Of a stretch of 64,000 nucleotides of DNA, positions 11,558 through 21,190 are shown in pieces. The notes beneath the pieces were generated by a model that worked only from the letters and a program-made list of their open reading frames with translations, ran no database searches and was not told the DNA's origin. The translations under genes were made by a program, and so were the position numbers. How positions within the stretch are numbered: the first letter of the stretch is position 1; every line of letters begins with the position of its first letter. The DNA is from Nipponacmea schrenckii (taxonomy: Eukaryota > Mollusca > Gastropoda > Lottiidae), in contig JAUJPP010000003.1 of the NCBI GenBank assembly GCA_030562195.1, positions 30,448,602 through 30,512,601 on the forward strand. The letters run 5' to 3'.

Positions 11558-11852
11558 TTTATTAAAAAGTCACATGAAATTTTAGGTTCAAAATGATGTT
11601 GAAAGTCATAGATTTAATCAACCTAATTGGAAATTCAAACCAAATAAAACAATATATTTTACAAGTTTGATTTTACAGAGGGCAATTTTCAGACCAAAGT
11701 AGGCCTTAGTTTGAGGTCAAAATTCCCCTCTGTAAAAGCAAACTTCTAAGTTATATTTTTTTTTATTTGGTTTGAATTTCCAATTAGGTTGATTAAATCG
11801 ATGACTTTCAACATCATTTTGAATTTGAAAGTTCATTACCCTTTTTAATAAA
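11558..11852. repeat. fold-back inverted repeat with ~140 bp arms
   Basis: The left arm 11558-11700 (TTTATTAAAAAG, CAAAATGATGTTGAAAGTCA, AACCTAATTGGAAATTCAAA, TACAGAGG) is repeated in inverted orientation at 11710-11852 with few mismatches. The centre is near 11705 (GGCCTTAGTTTGAGG). It would fold into a near-complete hairpin. It begins inside the last codons of the HARBI1-like frame, so it either inserted at the gene end or supplies its stop region. Confidence 0.85.
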
Positions 11853-11916
11853 TCCAATTGTGAACAATAAATAAAACCTCCTCTCCTCCATTTAATGTAC
11901 TAACAACTCATCTCAT

Positions 11917-12286
11917 CTGTTCGAACGACCTTTGACCTAGCTCAGTTTTAACCTAATCACCTCTGTTTAACCGATCCACTTAATTTAAACTGATACAGAA
12001 CAGCCAATGAAAAAACCTGGTTCAAAGGCCATTCCACATATCAAACACACATTTCTTTTAGTATAAACCTTCTTCGGTGTCTATAATGAATCATAATAAA
12101 GAAATAATTTATCAGCGGTTGACTAAACAGCCATATTGTTCTACTTCTATTTGAGCGGACTTGATAAGCTAATACGTCTCAGGATGCACCAATTATTCGC
12201 GTCACATTACCCATTCGCATGGAATGGAAGCCACATGATTGGTTGAAACTGAGTTAGGTCAAAGGTCGTTCAAACAGTTCGCATTG
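11917..12286. repeat. MITE-like element with inverted ends
   Basis: CTGTTCGAACGACCTTTGAC near 11926 pairs with AGGTCAAAGGTCGTTCAAAC near 12258, extended by CTAGCTCAGTTTTAACC versus GGTTGAAACTGAGTTAG. Arms are about 38 bp, with about 290 bp between. No coding sequence inside. The right arm contains an AGGTCAAAGGTC direct-repeat motif. Confidence 0.6.
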
Positions 12287-12523
12287 AAGGGCAATGTTGG
12301 ACCTAACTGTAGTGGTTACGTACAAAGCCAATAGCTAATAAAAACATACGAAACGAAACTAGTAAGATACGAACAAAAGTTAGGTCTATATTTTAATGAG
12401 ACTGTCATTCCGGATGATGGGAGAGGTAAAAACTGGATTTATAAAGTTTATATGTGTTACATGCATCATGATACTGGTAAGATCAGTATAATCAAGCACT
12501 TATCGACTGAGTTTTCGGGTGAT

Positions 12524-12611
12524 ACAGTAAAACCTGGATTATCCGGCATGCGTCGGGACCGCCCGAAAATGCTGGTTTAGACAGGTTCTGGTCTGGCCAG
12601 GTTTTATGTAA
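12524..12611. repeat. short MITE (CAGTAAAACCTGG ends)
   Basis: CAGTAAAACCTGG at 12524 and CCAGGTTTTATG at about 12598 are inverted copies, flanked by TA on the left, with 60 bp of GC-richer sequence between. The end sequence and TA target resemble pogo/Tigger-derived MITEs; the assignment to that family is inference. Confidence 0.5.
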
Positions 12612-13101
12612 CAGAAGGGGAGATAATCGTGATTTCCGGATGTGGAAAAAACAGTTGAAGATGAAGGCATACATGTGTAATCTACCGAATTCGTCGGGTT
12701 TCTACCGCTTTTGCATGCTGACTCAAATCTACCGATTTTTTTTTTCTTTTCGTAACCATAATTTTCACGTGGCCTACCGTTTTCAATGTCAAAATTCTTT
12801 ACCACAAATCAATAAAATATTCTTTACTTGTATTTTATTTGCCGGTGACACGCGTTAATCTCACCCCGTAATAATATTATCATTGTCTGATAAATTAATC
12901 CCCCGATTAAGATGATAATTTGATCCATTTTTCACCCGATAACGTTTTTATAACAACATCCGGTACACTCTACTTTCGCTTTTATGATTAGCCTTAATTT
13001 TACCATAAACGAAATTTTTATGATAATCGTCAAATCTGTGTGATTTATAAATAGCATAGACATCGTTTCAAAATTTGTTTTGTATTATCGGTAGATTTAA
13101 T
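12612..13101. other. non-coding spacer
   Basis: No gene seen. Small frames on both strands (for example 12539-12805 minus) carry no family motif and have low-complexity Lys runs. Confidence 0.5.
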
Positions 13102-13574
13102 TTAAAGGGGCACAGGCTTGATTTGTTTCGGACAATCATCCGACAGCCTCAAACACATGAAATCTTTTGTTTAGCTAATCAGACATAGTCTACAGAGCTT
13201 ACCTTTGAAATTTGAGCCTTCAATTCCATGGGTATACATATTTATCCATGTTTGAAAATCATAATGTCTTAAGATATTATGAACGTCCCGCCATATTGGA
13301 AAATCAAAGAGTTATAAATAGACTTCTGCGCAAGCTGATAAAACAAAAAGAAAGTACATGTAATAACAATTGTAGATTTTGTCAACAGGACACACAATTT
13401 TCAGACTGACTGAAGACCAGCCGCGTACAGCACGGAAAAAAATAAAAAGTGAAATTTTTGAGGTATATTTCAAGGTATTTTGCGATTTTCTTAGAGCTTG
13501 AGTATTTCTGAGGACTGTTTAAATGTAACAAAGGCCCAAAACGACCCCTAAAAATCAAGATTGTGCCCCTTTAA
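13102..13574. mobile_element. TTAA-flanked MITE with AAGGGGCACA ends
   Basis: TTAA at 13102-13105 is followed by AAGGGGCACAGGCTTGATTT; the right end reads AAATCAAGATTGTGCCCCTT then TTAA at 13571-13574. Ends are inverted repeats of about 20 bp with a two-base difference, and TTAA duplication is the signature of piggyBac-type transposition. The 470 bp interior has no transposase. Confidence 0.75.
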
Positions 13575-14164
13575 TAGTATCAGAACTTCGTTTCTTAAAA
13601 ACGCTTTATAATTTGACTGTAGCATGTAAAGAATCATTTATTACATGCATAACAGACTACCTTCGATATCAAAGTGTCAAAATGGAAGCGTATCACGTGA
13701 ACAATAGCCGCTGCCTGAGACAATCAACAATTCAATTTTTGTCATACATGTATCAGTTTTATTGTCTAACTGGGATCTTAAACATAACATCTCTTGACAA
13801 TTAAAGATAACAACCTTTATTAGTACACAAATTGTTTATGTGTCCATTATTCACAGCCCCCGTCGTGATGACGGCTGTTGTCACTGCACAGATGATGTGG
13901 CAAACAGTGACTAGGCCTAGTGAGTGAGGCTTACCTGTTGAGAGAGGCAGCTATTTCCTCCCAAGCCCGTCGTTTGGCGGCGAGAGCGGCGTTCGTTTTT
14001 GGACACTCTAAGACAGGCCTGTACAACCTTTCCGCAACGGTGGGCCACATTTGGGGATGCGAGTAGGCCGTGGGCCACGAACCAACCATAAATGAATCAT
14101 GGAATTAACAATGAGAAACAAGTGATTCATTCAATCACGTATTTCAATGTGTATTGCTAGCTAC
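13575..14164. other. spacer downstream of the hAT fragment
   Basis: No coding sequence supported. A GC-richer stretch at 13930-14080 (GGGCCACATTTGGGGATG and similar) lies directly past the transposase C-terminus and is probably its 3' flank. Confidence 0.45.
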
Positions 14165-15306
14165 TCACAGTCGATTTTCCAAATGCTCGTCTGTCAATGA
14201 GGTTGGATGAGGACTCTTCATGTATCCCATTTTGCTGAAAATTTGTTCGCACCGATATGTTGAGCCGAATAAGGCCATTTTTGACGCAACAAATCTCTTG
14301 AGATTGGGGAAACCGTCAAGATTTTCACGATAAAAAAAGTCCAATATCTGTCTCATCATTGAACGTAGCTTTTAGATCCACTCTTTCCTGAAGTTCTACG
14401 AGTTCCATTTGTATATTTGGCGTTGCAAATATCGCGAAATATATTTTTCGTGTGATTTGAAGTCCTGAAATCGAGCGTTGAAGTCATCAGACAAACTTTG
14501 AAACTGCTCACAAAAGAAATCCAATTTGTCTGGAATCATACCTGAAGAATTGAGAGTTTCGAAATGAGTGATATTTCCACCTCGAATCTTAGTAATCCAC
14601 AGTCTGAACTTGTTCTGAAAAGCTTTCACGTGTGCATACAACTCGTGTACATATTGTCCTTTCTTCTGCAATTTGGTGTTGAGATCATTCAGATGAGGTG
14701 TTCCTTCCTTTTCAAGAATACCCTGACATCTACGCGGAGGTCAAAGAACCTTTTCAACATTTTTCCTCGACTCAGCCATCGCACTTCAGAGTAGTATACC
14801 AGATCCTGATGATTCGAATTCAAATCTTCAAGAAACTTTTTGGAACTGTCTGTGCTTCAACCCTCGTGCACGAATGAAGTTGATGGCTTGCGTTACTGGT
14901 CCCATGACATACCTAAATTTTATACTTTTACCACAAAGATTCTCCTGGTGAATCACACAGTGGAATACCACGATGTCATCATTCAACCCCTTTTCGCGTA
15001 ACATAGCTTTCAGTCTACCAATAAGTCCCATGCCTAAGCCTGACATAGATCGTGTACCATCTGTGGCTACTCCACACAACTAGACCAATTGAGATTGAAC
15101 TCTTCGGCCGCCTTTACTACTTCAGCAAGGATATCAAGTCCAGTGGTGGTGTCTTTCGTAGATTGTAAAGATGGGAGCTCCTCTGTCACATTTAGATGCT
15201 CGTCGACACCTCTCACGAATATTGCCAACTGTGCCGTATCCTTTCGATCAGTACTCTCATCGGTTGCGAAGCTCCAACTGATGAAATTTCGTATTTTGTC
15301 TTTCAT
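14165..15306 (-). pseudogene. hAT-type transposase (GTF2IRD2/ZBED-like), frameshifted
   Basis: Minus-strand frames 15306-15067, 15079-14828, 14671-14396 and 14359-14165 follow in order. Visible: ATDESTDRKDTAQLAIFVRG (catalytic region), CGVATDGTRSMSG, HCVIHQENLCGK, RARGLKHRQF, a following EVRWLSRG segment near 14770, and the C-terminal dimerisation motif FGSTYRCEQIFSKMGYMKS then LTDEHLENRL. This is the order in hAT transposases and in vertebrate GTF2IRD2-like domesticated relatives. At least three frame changes separate the parts, and the N-terminal BED/zinc-finger part is missing, replaced at about 15310 by BEL/Pao gag sequence. Confidence 0.85.
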
Positions 15307-15314
15307 GGCTAGAG

Positions 15315-16454
15315 GCTGAGACTGTTCCCTTTTTGGACAGATACTGATATGATGTTAATCGTTGCAGATTGGACATAAGTCTTCCTGATTGACAATTTCT
15401 GCTGAAATGGTCCCCTACGAAGATATATGTAGAATCTCTTAAACTTGTTTAGGATATCTCTTCTGGCATCATCATAACTGACTATTTTACAACATGTGCA
15501 CGTGTTTTGACCTCTACAGTACGCACAGTGCGTTGGTCTCTCTGTTGGCTGCGTAGATGTATCTGTGTAAGGTCTGTAGCAGTTTTGTTGTAAGGCGAAG
15601 CGTACGGTTTCTGGTAACCTTTACTATGGCTCTGATACGAAAATTTATCTTTGTCAGGTTCATGATTTTCTGTATTTTCCCTGGCTTCAAGTTCGGTTTC
15701 AAATTGTCCCATTACAAGATCATAAGTTGTAACTGGAATACCGAGTGATTTTCAAATTGTCCCATTACAAGATCATAAGTCGTAACTGGAATACCGAGTG
15801 ATTTGAAACTTCTAACGTTGGCTTCAATATTATCATATAAATTTCTCAGGGCTTTTAAGTTTTATATGTCGCGAACTGAGTCCAGATTAAGCAGGTTTGT
15901 TGAATGCTTGTTGATTATTTTATGTTTGCTACCAAACCGTTTCTTCAATATAGCTACAGCTTCCTTATAATTTGATCCTTTTACCGGTAGACCCATGATG
16001 GTGTCTGCTGCTTCACCTTCCATCAAAGTATGTAGGTAATTGAATTTATCTATTACTGAAAGTTCACCATTCAGGTGTATGGAAGATTCAAATGTGTCCT
16101 TAAATTGCAACCATCCGATAAAATCTCCCTTAAACTTCTTTAGTGCTAATTTTGGCATTGAAATTGGATTTGTCGATGAGGATGTGTTTTCATTTGGTTC
16201 TACGTGGTTCCGGCTAGGCCATTCTTGATGGCTTGTGTCACCTATGTTTCCGGAATCTCGGGCTTTTAGTTTGCGATGTTGGCTTTGACATTTTAGACAA
16301 CGACAGATTTATATCAATAATGACGAATTCAATCATGTCTCTAGAAGCATCAGATTCACAAATTTCAATTGTGACATCCTTTGCCTTAGAACTCAGAATT
16401 CAGTTCTTCTTATGTATCAATTTTTCTTCCCAGTCATCTTTTAATTTGGCTTAA
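15315..16454 (-). pseudogene. BEL/Pao retrotransposon Gag-like fragment (DUF1759 type)
   Basis: The best part is 16158-15862, starting MPKLALKKFKGDFIGWLQF and containing FNYLHTLMEGEAADTIMGLP and ILKKRFGSKHKI: the DUF1759-type capsid region of BEL/Pao Gag. Upstream (16454-16233) is a helical N-terminus; downstream are the tandem duplication at 15697 and a frame with CTCCKIVSYDDARR that runs into a degenerate Cys/His knuckle region near 15400. Protease and RT are absent: at about 15310 the sequence changes to hAT. The element is therefore 3'-truncated and not autonomous. Confidence 0.75.
15697..15802. repeat. 53 bp tandem duplication inside the BEL gag
   Basis: TTTCAAATTGTCCCATTACA, continuing to ACCGAGTGAT, occurs twice in a row with one base difference (AAGTTGTAAC versus AAGTCGTAAC). 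53 is not a multiple of three, so it shifts the gag frame. Confidence 0.85.
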
Positions 16455-17031
16455 TTTATTCGGGAACCCAGTGTCACTAACTATAGACTATGTTGTCTAC
16501 ACTTACCTGTGTGGATCCAAACAGCTTAGCTGGGTCAATTTGTTCTTAACTGGGGGATGATATTCAACCTTAAGGACGTTACTATCAGAGTGAAGGACCC
16601 AGAGTGGATGGAAGGCTATATTCGGCGCATTCTACGCAAAGGAAATCGACAGGGTGATCTCTTTGATTCACCAGTTCATGGTCTGATTTCCGAAAGTTAA
16701 GAAACGTTCGAAATTCGAAGAGTCGAGTTGGTATACAACATCAAATTGAATGACCAAATAAATGACTGCAAATTTAACGACAAAGACTGTTAAGCTGTTG
16801 AGCTTAAACACAATGATATCAGAAAGAAAAATTTACAACAAACATATTTTTTCATCAACCCTACACCCTCTAATTCTACTTTTATACCTCTTGACATCAC
16901 ATAATATGGTCTTTTCGGGCCGAAGCAGAACTATATTACAAAAATGATATATACAATAGAAATATATATATATATAGATAAAATGTATCCTTTACAAAAT
17001 ATGCTCCCGGGTTATTACTTATAATTCTTGA
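16455..17031. other. non-coding spacer
   Basis: AT-rich with an ATATATATATATAG microsatellite near 16965. No gene seen. Confidence 0.5.
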
Positions 17032-18078
17032 CTAGAATTTAACAATTGCGGTACCCCTGGTCAAAACGTTGGCAGTCAACGGATTAGGAATGTGTGGTTG
17101 AACCTTGATGTTGAAATATCCAATATTAATTGCAGCAGGAACTTCAGGATTGTTAAACATCAGTCTGTATGTGTTCGTTTGAATTAGCACACCTCTTCTG
17201 AAATACTGAAATACGTTCGACCTTGGTAACGCCAATAGTGGCTAATTCTTCCTGCATCCCTACTGAGGTGTAACAATGAAGGGCATATTTGCTAATAAGT
17301 TTGATTTTAAAAGTCATTCCGATTGAATTCAGCGATAAAATTGATCAAGAGAGAGCCATTACGAAGCAGACAAACCTTTAGATATAGCAAAGGGAGATAG
17401 TTTGGACAAGGTTTTCTCCTGGTCTGAACTTTTTACAATAAAAAAGCGCGGCCAACTATTATCGTTGGATAATGCTTCGTTAATTCGACTTGCGTTAGTC
17501 TCCGTTACAGGTATTATTGTTTTTGTGTAGCCATGAAAAAAAAGAAAAGAGGATTCATCCCCCAAAACCCCTGGCCACCATGGGCCACAACCTCCGCGCA
17601 GACTTGAGTCCCACAGGAGTGACGGGCATAAGACAGGGCATGGGAAATGATGTGGTCGATGGCTGGTTGTGATAAAGACTGGTTTCGGATGATGGTGAGT
17701 TTTTCTTGAAGGGTCGTTTTGGTAATGATCAGTCAAAGCCTGCGTTACCTTAGAGAGCCATGTCCGATTGAGGGATTATAATGTTTTCGTGGACGACGGA
17801 TGTTTTCATTGCTGTTGTGGATTGGTCGGTCGTTGTGTGGGATATAAATGGCTGGATTGATTGGTGGTCGGCGATTGGTAGGCGGTAAAGGTCGATGGAA
17901 CACTGAGGCGTTGTAGGGTACGTGACCTTGGATCGGTCGGCGAATAGTATTGCGATGTCTGGCTTCTTGCCAGTGATTGTTGAAGTTGCGGAACATTATC
18001 GTTGGATGATGCTTCGTTAATTCGACTTGCGTTAGTCTCCGTTACAGGTATTATTGTTTTTCTGTTTAGTTTAAACAT
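17032..18078 (-). pseudogene. LINE ORF1 (Gag-like) fragment split by a ~470 bp insert
   Basis: Minus-strand pieces: 18078-18001 (TIIPVTETNASRINEA), the same segment again at 17524-17460 continuing as SWPRFFIVKSSDQEKTLSKL and SPFAISKGL, then 17235-17032 with RRGVLIQTNTYRLMF and GYFNIKVQPHIPNPL. The last motif normally precedes a cysteine zinc knuckle in ORF1 of jockey-like LINEs; here the frame leaves the family right after NPL. The stretch 17525-17996 is foreign (see separate entry). No ORF2 follows directly. Confidence 0.65.
17525..17996. repeat. ~470 bp repeated element, copy 1
   Basis: TGTGTAGCCATG through TTGAAGTTGCGGAACA recurs at 22378-22847 in the same orientation with about 5% differences. 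It lies inside LINE ORF1 sequence and is flanked by a ~65 bp direct duplication (17459-17524 and 17997-18062, with TTCGACTTGCGTTAGTCTCC in both). A minus-strand frame (MFRNFNNH...) is open in both copies but resembles nothing I know. Confidence 0.75.
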
Positions 18079-19180
18079 ATTTTATTACAAGTTGTAAAAA
18101 AGTTACAAAAACTTACAAAAGGTACCATCTCCATGATTTCATACAACATTATAGGTAATTATCAAAATCTCAAAAACAAAAAAGGTGCAATAGAAAGGTG
18201 ATAGAAATGTTAGAAAAGATAGATTAGACTAATAATGATGTGTCTTACATAATAGGAACTGTATAAGAAATGCCTCTGATACTGATCCTTACTCCCGAAA
18301 GACAAATACGAAAGTGGTGCAAGGACAGTGAGGGGCATCTCTATGTATACCTGGGTCTAATAGAGTTCAGGAGGCCCAAAAGTAATATATATATTGTGTA
18401 ACACTCAATCTTGTCTTGTAATTTAAAAGTTGGTATGTAATTGTGGGACTTTGCTACCGCAAAGTCCCAGTTTGTTTTCGGTTTTTTTTTGTTTTTTTTT
18501 TACGAAATTTACACACCTCACACAGCCTAGGCTGCAATAGTTGCAGCAATTTCACAACATCTCCAGACCTTCTGTAGTGGCGACGTTTCTAATGAATGAA
18601 GATTTGAACATTTTTGCAAAACCGGAAGCGCTGCATTGCAACATACCTGAAAAGTCGGTCAGTGGCTCTAGAAGTCGCAATTTTCAATCGATTTTCTTCG
18701 GCTTTGCATTATTGGAAACGTGAAATAATTTCCAACAAGATAGCAGTTGAAAAATTTCATAATTCAAAAATTCGTAGCACACATTTTTTGCCGTATTTTG
18801 CACATTTTTGCAACTTTGCTATTTTAAGAGCGATTAATCTGAAAATTTGGGTGCCTACAAGTGTCACGAATATAAAAACATTGGCAGAGTCAAAATTTTG
18901 GCTTCATTTCCGGTTTCAACGTAAAAAGGGTTTAAACTTCCGGTTGACCTACTTGTGCTGTAATTTATGTATCGCAACAAAATTTATGTCAATCTTAATT
19001 AAATTAGAAGACAAAAAAACGAAGAAGAGAAATCCGAACCGGAAGTGAAACTTTGGCCGCCATCTTGAAATATTACTTTTTTGTAAAAGTAAAAATGGGG
19101 CCTCAGGGTTATGTCTAATTTCTGCGATAATTACATTTCTGGATTCCTCAGTCGATTGCGAAAAAAACATTGGGAGCCGA
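18079..19180. other. spacer with a perfect 11 bp stem-loop
   Basis: No gene supported. At 18444-18469 TGGGACTTTGC, loop TACC, GCAAAGTCCCA forms a perfect hairpin. It is followed by T runs (18480-18500) and by sequence related to the ~620 bp tandem repeat. Confidence 0.6.
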
Positions 19181-20336
19181 TTTTTGAATTTCGCTTTTGC
19201 ATTTTTGCAACATCCGGTTGAATTTTTTCGAAGTTTGGGGGCTTATTTCTCGTGACCTTGACATTTGGTGACCGTGACCTTTAGTAGGTCAAAGGTCATT
19301 GACCTTGGCTATCAGTTATACTTTCAACTTTGACCTCCGACGTCTACTTCCGGTTTTATAGCTGCGCGAAAACAGCAAAATTCGCAACTTTGGGTAGCTC
19401 TAGAGCGTGACCTAATAAATTCAGAGGGTTATTTTTTCCAGATTCTAAATGCGCTTTTTGTCCTCTTTCCAACTTGTAAAATGAAAATTGAAGTTTTTGA
19501 TTTTTGAACATAACAGTACATTTTGCTGTATTTACATTTGTTTGAAATGTATGTGTGTATATCTCGTGATCAATTAGATGTACAAACTTCAAATTTTTAC
19601 CGTGAATATACATTTTGAATGTGATTAGATTCACGCTAAAAAAATGAGATGGGCATGGCACATCCGGGTAAATTTCGAATTTACCCTTTTCATGGGTCAG
19701 CGAATTACGTCTGTAGGAAAAAGCGTTTTCTTTAAAAAGTACTTTGCACACAGATACCCCATTGCTTTGGCCAGTTCATCCCAGAAAATCAAATGATTCG
19801 GTCTGTTTGTTGCAATTTCTCGACAATAGCAAACCGGTTGATTTTTTTCTAATTTTGGAAGCTTATTTCTCATGACCTTGACCATTGGTGACCTTGACCT
19901 TTAGTAGGTCAAAGGTCAATGACCTTGTCTATCATTTAATACTTTGACATTTGACCTCCGACGTCAACTTCCGGTTTCATAGCTGCCCGAAAACAGCAAA
20001 ATTCACAACTTTGGACTGCCCTAGAGCGTGACCTAATAAATTCAGAGGGTTATTTCTTCCAGATTCTAAATGCGCTTTTTGTCCTCTTTCCAACGATATA
20101 TAACAAAAGTTTGTAAAATGAAAATTGAAGTTTTTGATTTTTGAACATAACAGTACATTTTGCTGTATTTACATTTGTTTGAAATGTATGTGTGTATATC
20201 TCGTGATCAATTAGATGTACAAACTTCAAATTTTTACCGTGAATATACATTTTGAATGTGATTAGATTCACGCTAAAAAAAAAATGAGATGGGCGTGGCA
20301 CATCCGGGTAAATTTCGAATTTACCCTTTTCATGGG

Positions 20337-20697
20337 GAGCCGCGGTGGCTCAGTGGGTTAGACGCTTGCTCGCTAACCTGAAGGTCCAGGGTTAAATCCC
20401 GGCAAAGGTCGAGATGAACTTTCGGATTTTTCAGCCCGGTTTCCCCTTGTCAGTGATGCAGGTCGGAGGGACTGACATGGAAAAAGCGTCTAGTCGTTCG
20501 GATGGGACAATAAACCGAGGCCCCGTGTGCTACAGGCCGTTGCACGTTAAAGATCCCTCGACAGTTGGAAATCGCAAAAAGAGTAGGCTAATGCCGCTGT
20601 CCTGGCAAAATTTCCCTCATTGCACACTGCATGGCGTTACCCGTCTTCATTAGCCCATAAGGTGCAGAAGAGTAGGACGTAAAACTCCATTCATTTC
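20337..20697 (+). mobile_element. tRNA-derived SINE with 18 bp target duplication
   Basis: Starts GAGCCGCGGTGGCTCAGTGG and has an A-box-like TGGCTCAGTGGGTTAGACGC and a B-box-like GGTCCAGGGTTAAATCC, as in a tRNA gene. The body contains GTTCGGATGGGACAATAAAC and GTTGCACGTTAAAGATCC, a central domain of the kind shared by several invertebrate SINEs. It ends in a short TTCATTTC tail. Both sides carry ATTTACCCTTTTCATGGG (20319-20336 and 20698-20715). The insertion interrupts one unit of the 620 bp repeat. Confidence 0.92.
20352..20403 (+). promoter_or_regulatory. internal RNA polymerase III promoter (A and B boxes) of the SINE
   Basis: A box at 20346-20365 (TGGCTCAGTGGGTTAGACGC) and B box near 20383-20400 (GGTCCAGGGTTAAATCCC), spaced about as in tRNA genes. 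The B box departs from the consensus GGTTCGAATCC, so activity is uncertain. Confidence 0.6.
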
Positions 20698-21190
20698 ATT
20701 TACCCTTTTCATGGGTCAGCGAATTACGTCTGTAGGAAAAAGCGTTTTCTTTAAAAAGTACTTTGCACACAGATACCCCATTGCTTTGGCCAGTTCATCC
20801 CAGAAAATCAAATGATCCGGCCTGTTTGTTGCAATTTCTCGACAATAGCAAACCGGTCGATTTTTTTCTAATTTTGGAAGCTTATTTCTCATGACCTTGA
20901 CCATTGGTGACCTTGACCTTTAGTAGGTCAAAGGTCAATGACCTTGTCTATCATTTAATACTTTGACATTTGACCTCCGACGTCAATTTCCGGTTTTATA
21001 GCTGCCCGAAAACAGCAAAATTCACAACTTTGGACTGCTCTAGAGCGTGACCTAACTAATTTAGAGGGTTATTTTTTTTCAGATTCTTAAGGCGCTTTTT
21101 GTCCACTTTCCAGCAATGAATAACAAAAGTTTTTAAAATGAAAATGTAATTTTTGTACTTTTAAAATTAAAGTACATTTTGCTTTTTTGA

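Larger units (their letters stand above)
9671..11563 (+). pseudogene. HARBI1-like: Harbinger (HARBI1-like) transposase, spliced and internally deleted
   Basis: Exon 1 (about 9671-10089) encodes the N-terminal part (VFRDMNNPLEMFSEV, RYRFRPPTIL, and a helix-turn-helix-like segment SKSTVCRIVKNVSEALV) and ends at CAG|GTAGGT. Exon 2 is 10605-10678 (acceptor TTTCAG|GATTTCC, reading GFPNVIGERARGYVN, donor TAG|GTAAGC). Exon 3 begins at 11140 after TTTAG and encodes GILLGDGGYP then NPATPERRRFNRSQIRTRVV, the DDE_Tnp_4 C-terminus. The first catalytic Asp segment should follow GFPNVIG but is absent, and the segment with the second is missing between exons 2 and 3. Two in-frame stops lie in exon 2, a frame change sits in exon 3 at about 11208, and the N-terminus (ATG 9671) is out of frame with the rest. 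Confidence 0.85.
19181..21190. repeat. ~620 bp tandem repeat with nuclear-receptor half-sites
   Basis: A partial unit ends at 19351. Full units start at GGTTTTATAGCTGC (19352), GGTTTCATAGCTGC (19973) and GGTTTTATAGCTGC (20992, truncated near 21190). Spacing is 621 bp, then about 640 bp once the SINE (20337-20715) is subtracted. Each unit contains GTGACCTTGACCTTTAGTAGG followed by TCAAAGGTCAATGACC, i.e. several AGGTCA half-sites including AGGTCAAAGGTCA. No coding sequence; frames on it are shadows. Confidence 0.85.

Noticed and set aside
13212..13409. 65-codon ORF
   Set aside because: Lies wholly inside the TTAA-flanked MITE and has no family resemblance.
17359..17736. Single 125-codon gene on the minus strand
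   Set aside because: It is an artificial fusion of the ~470 bp insert with LINE ORF1 sequence.
18614..19048. 144-codon ORF
   Set aside because: Overlaps the edge of the 620 bp repeat family and reads Phe/Lys-rich low-complexity sequence with no motif.
20346..20410. A functional tRNA gene
   Set aside because: A and B boxes are present but no complete cloverleaf; target duplication and central domain show a SINE.
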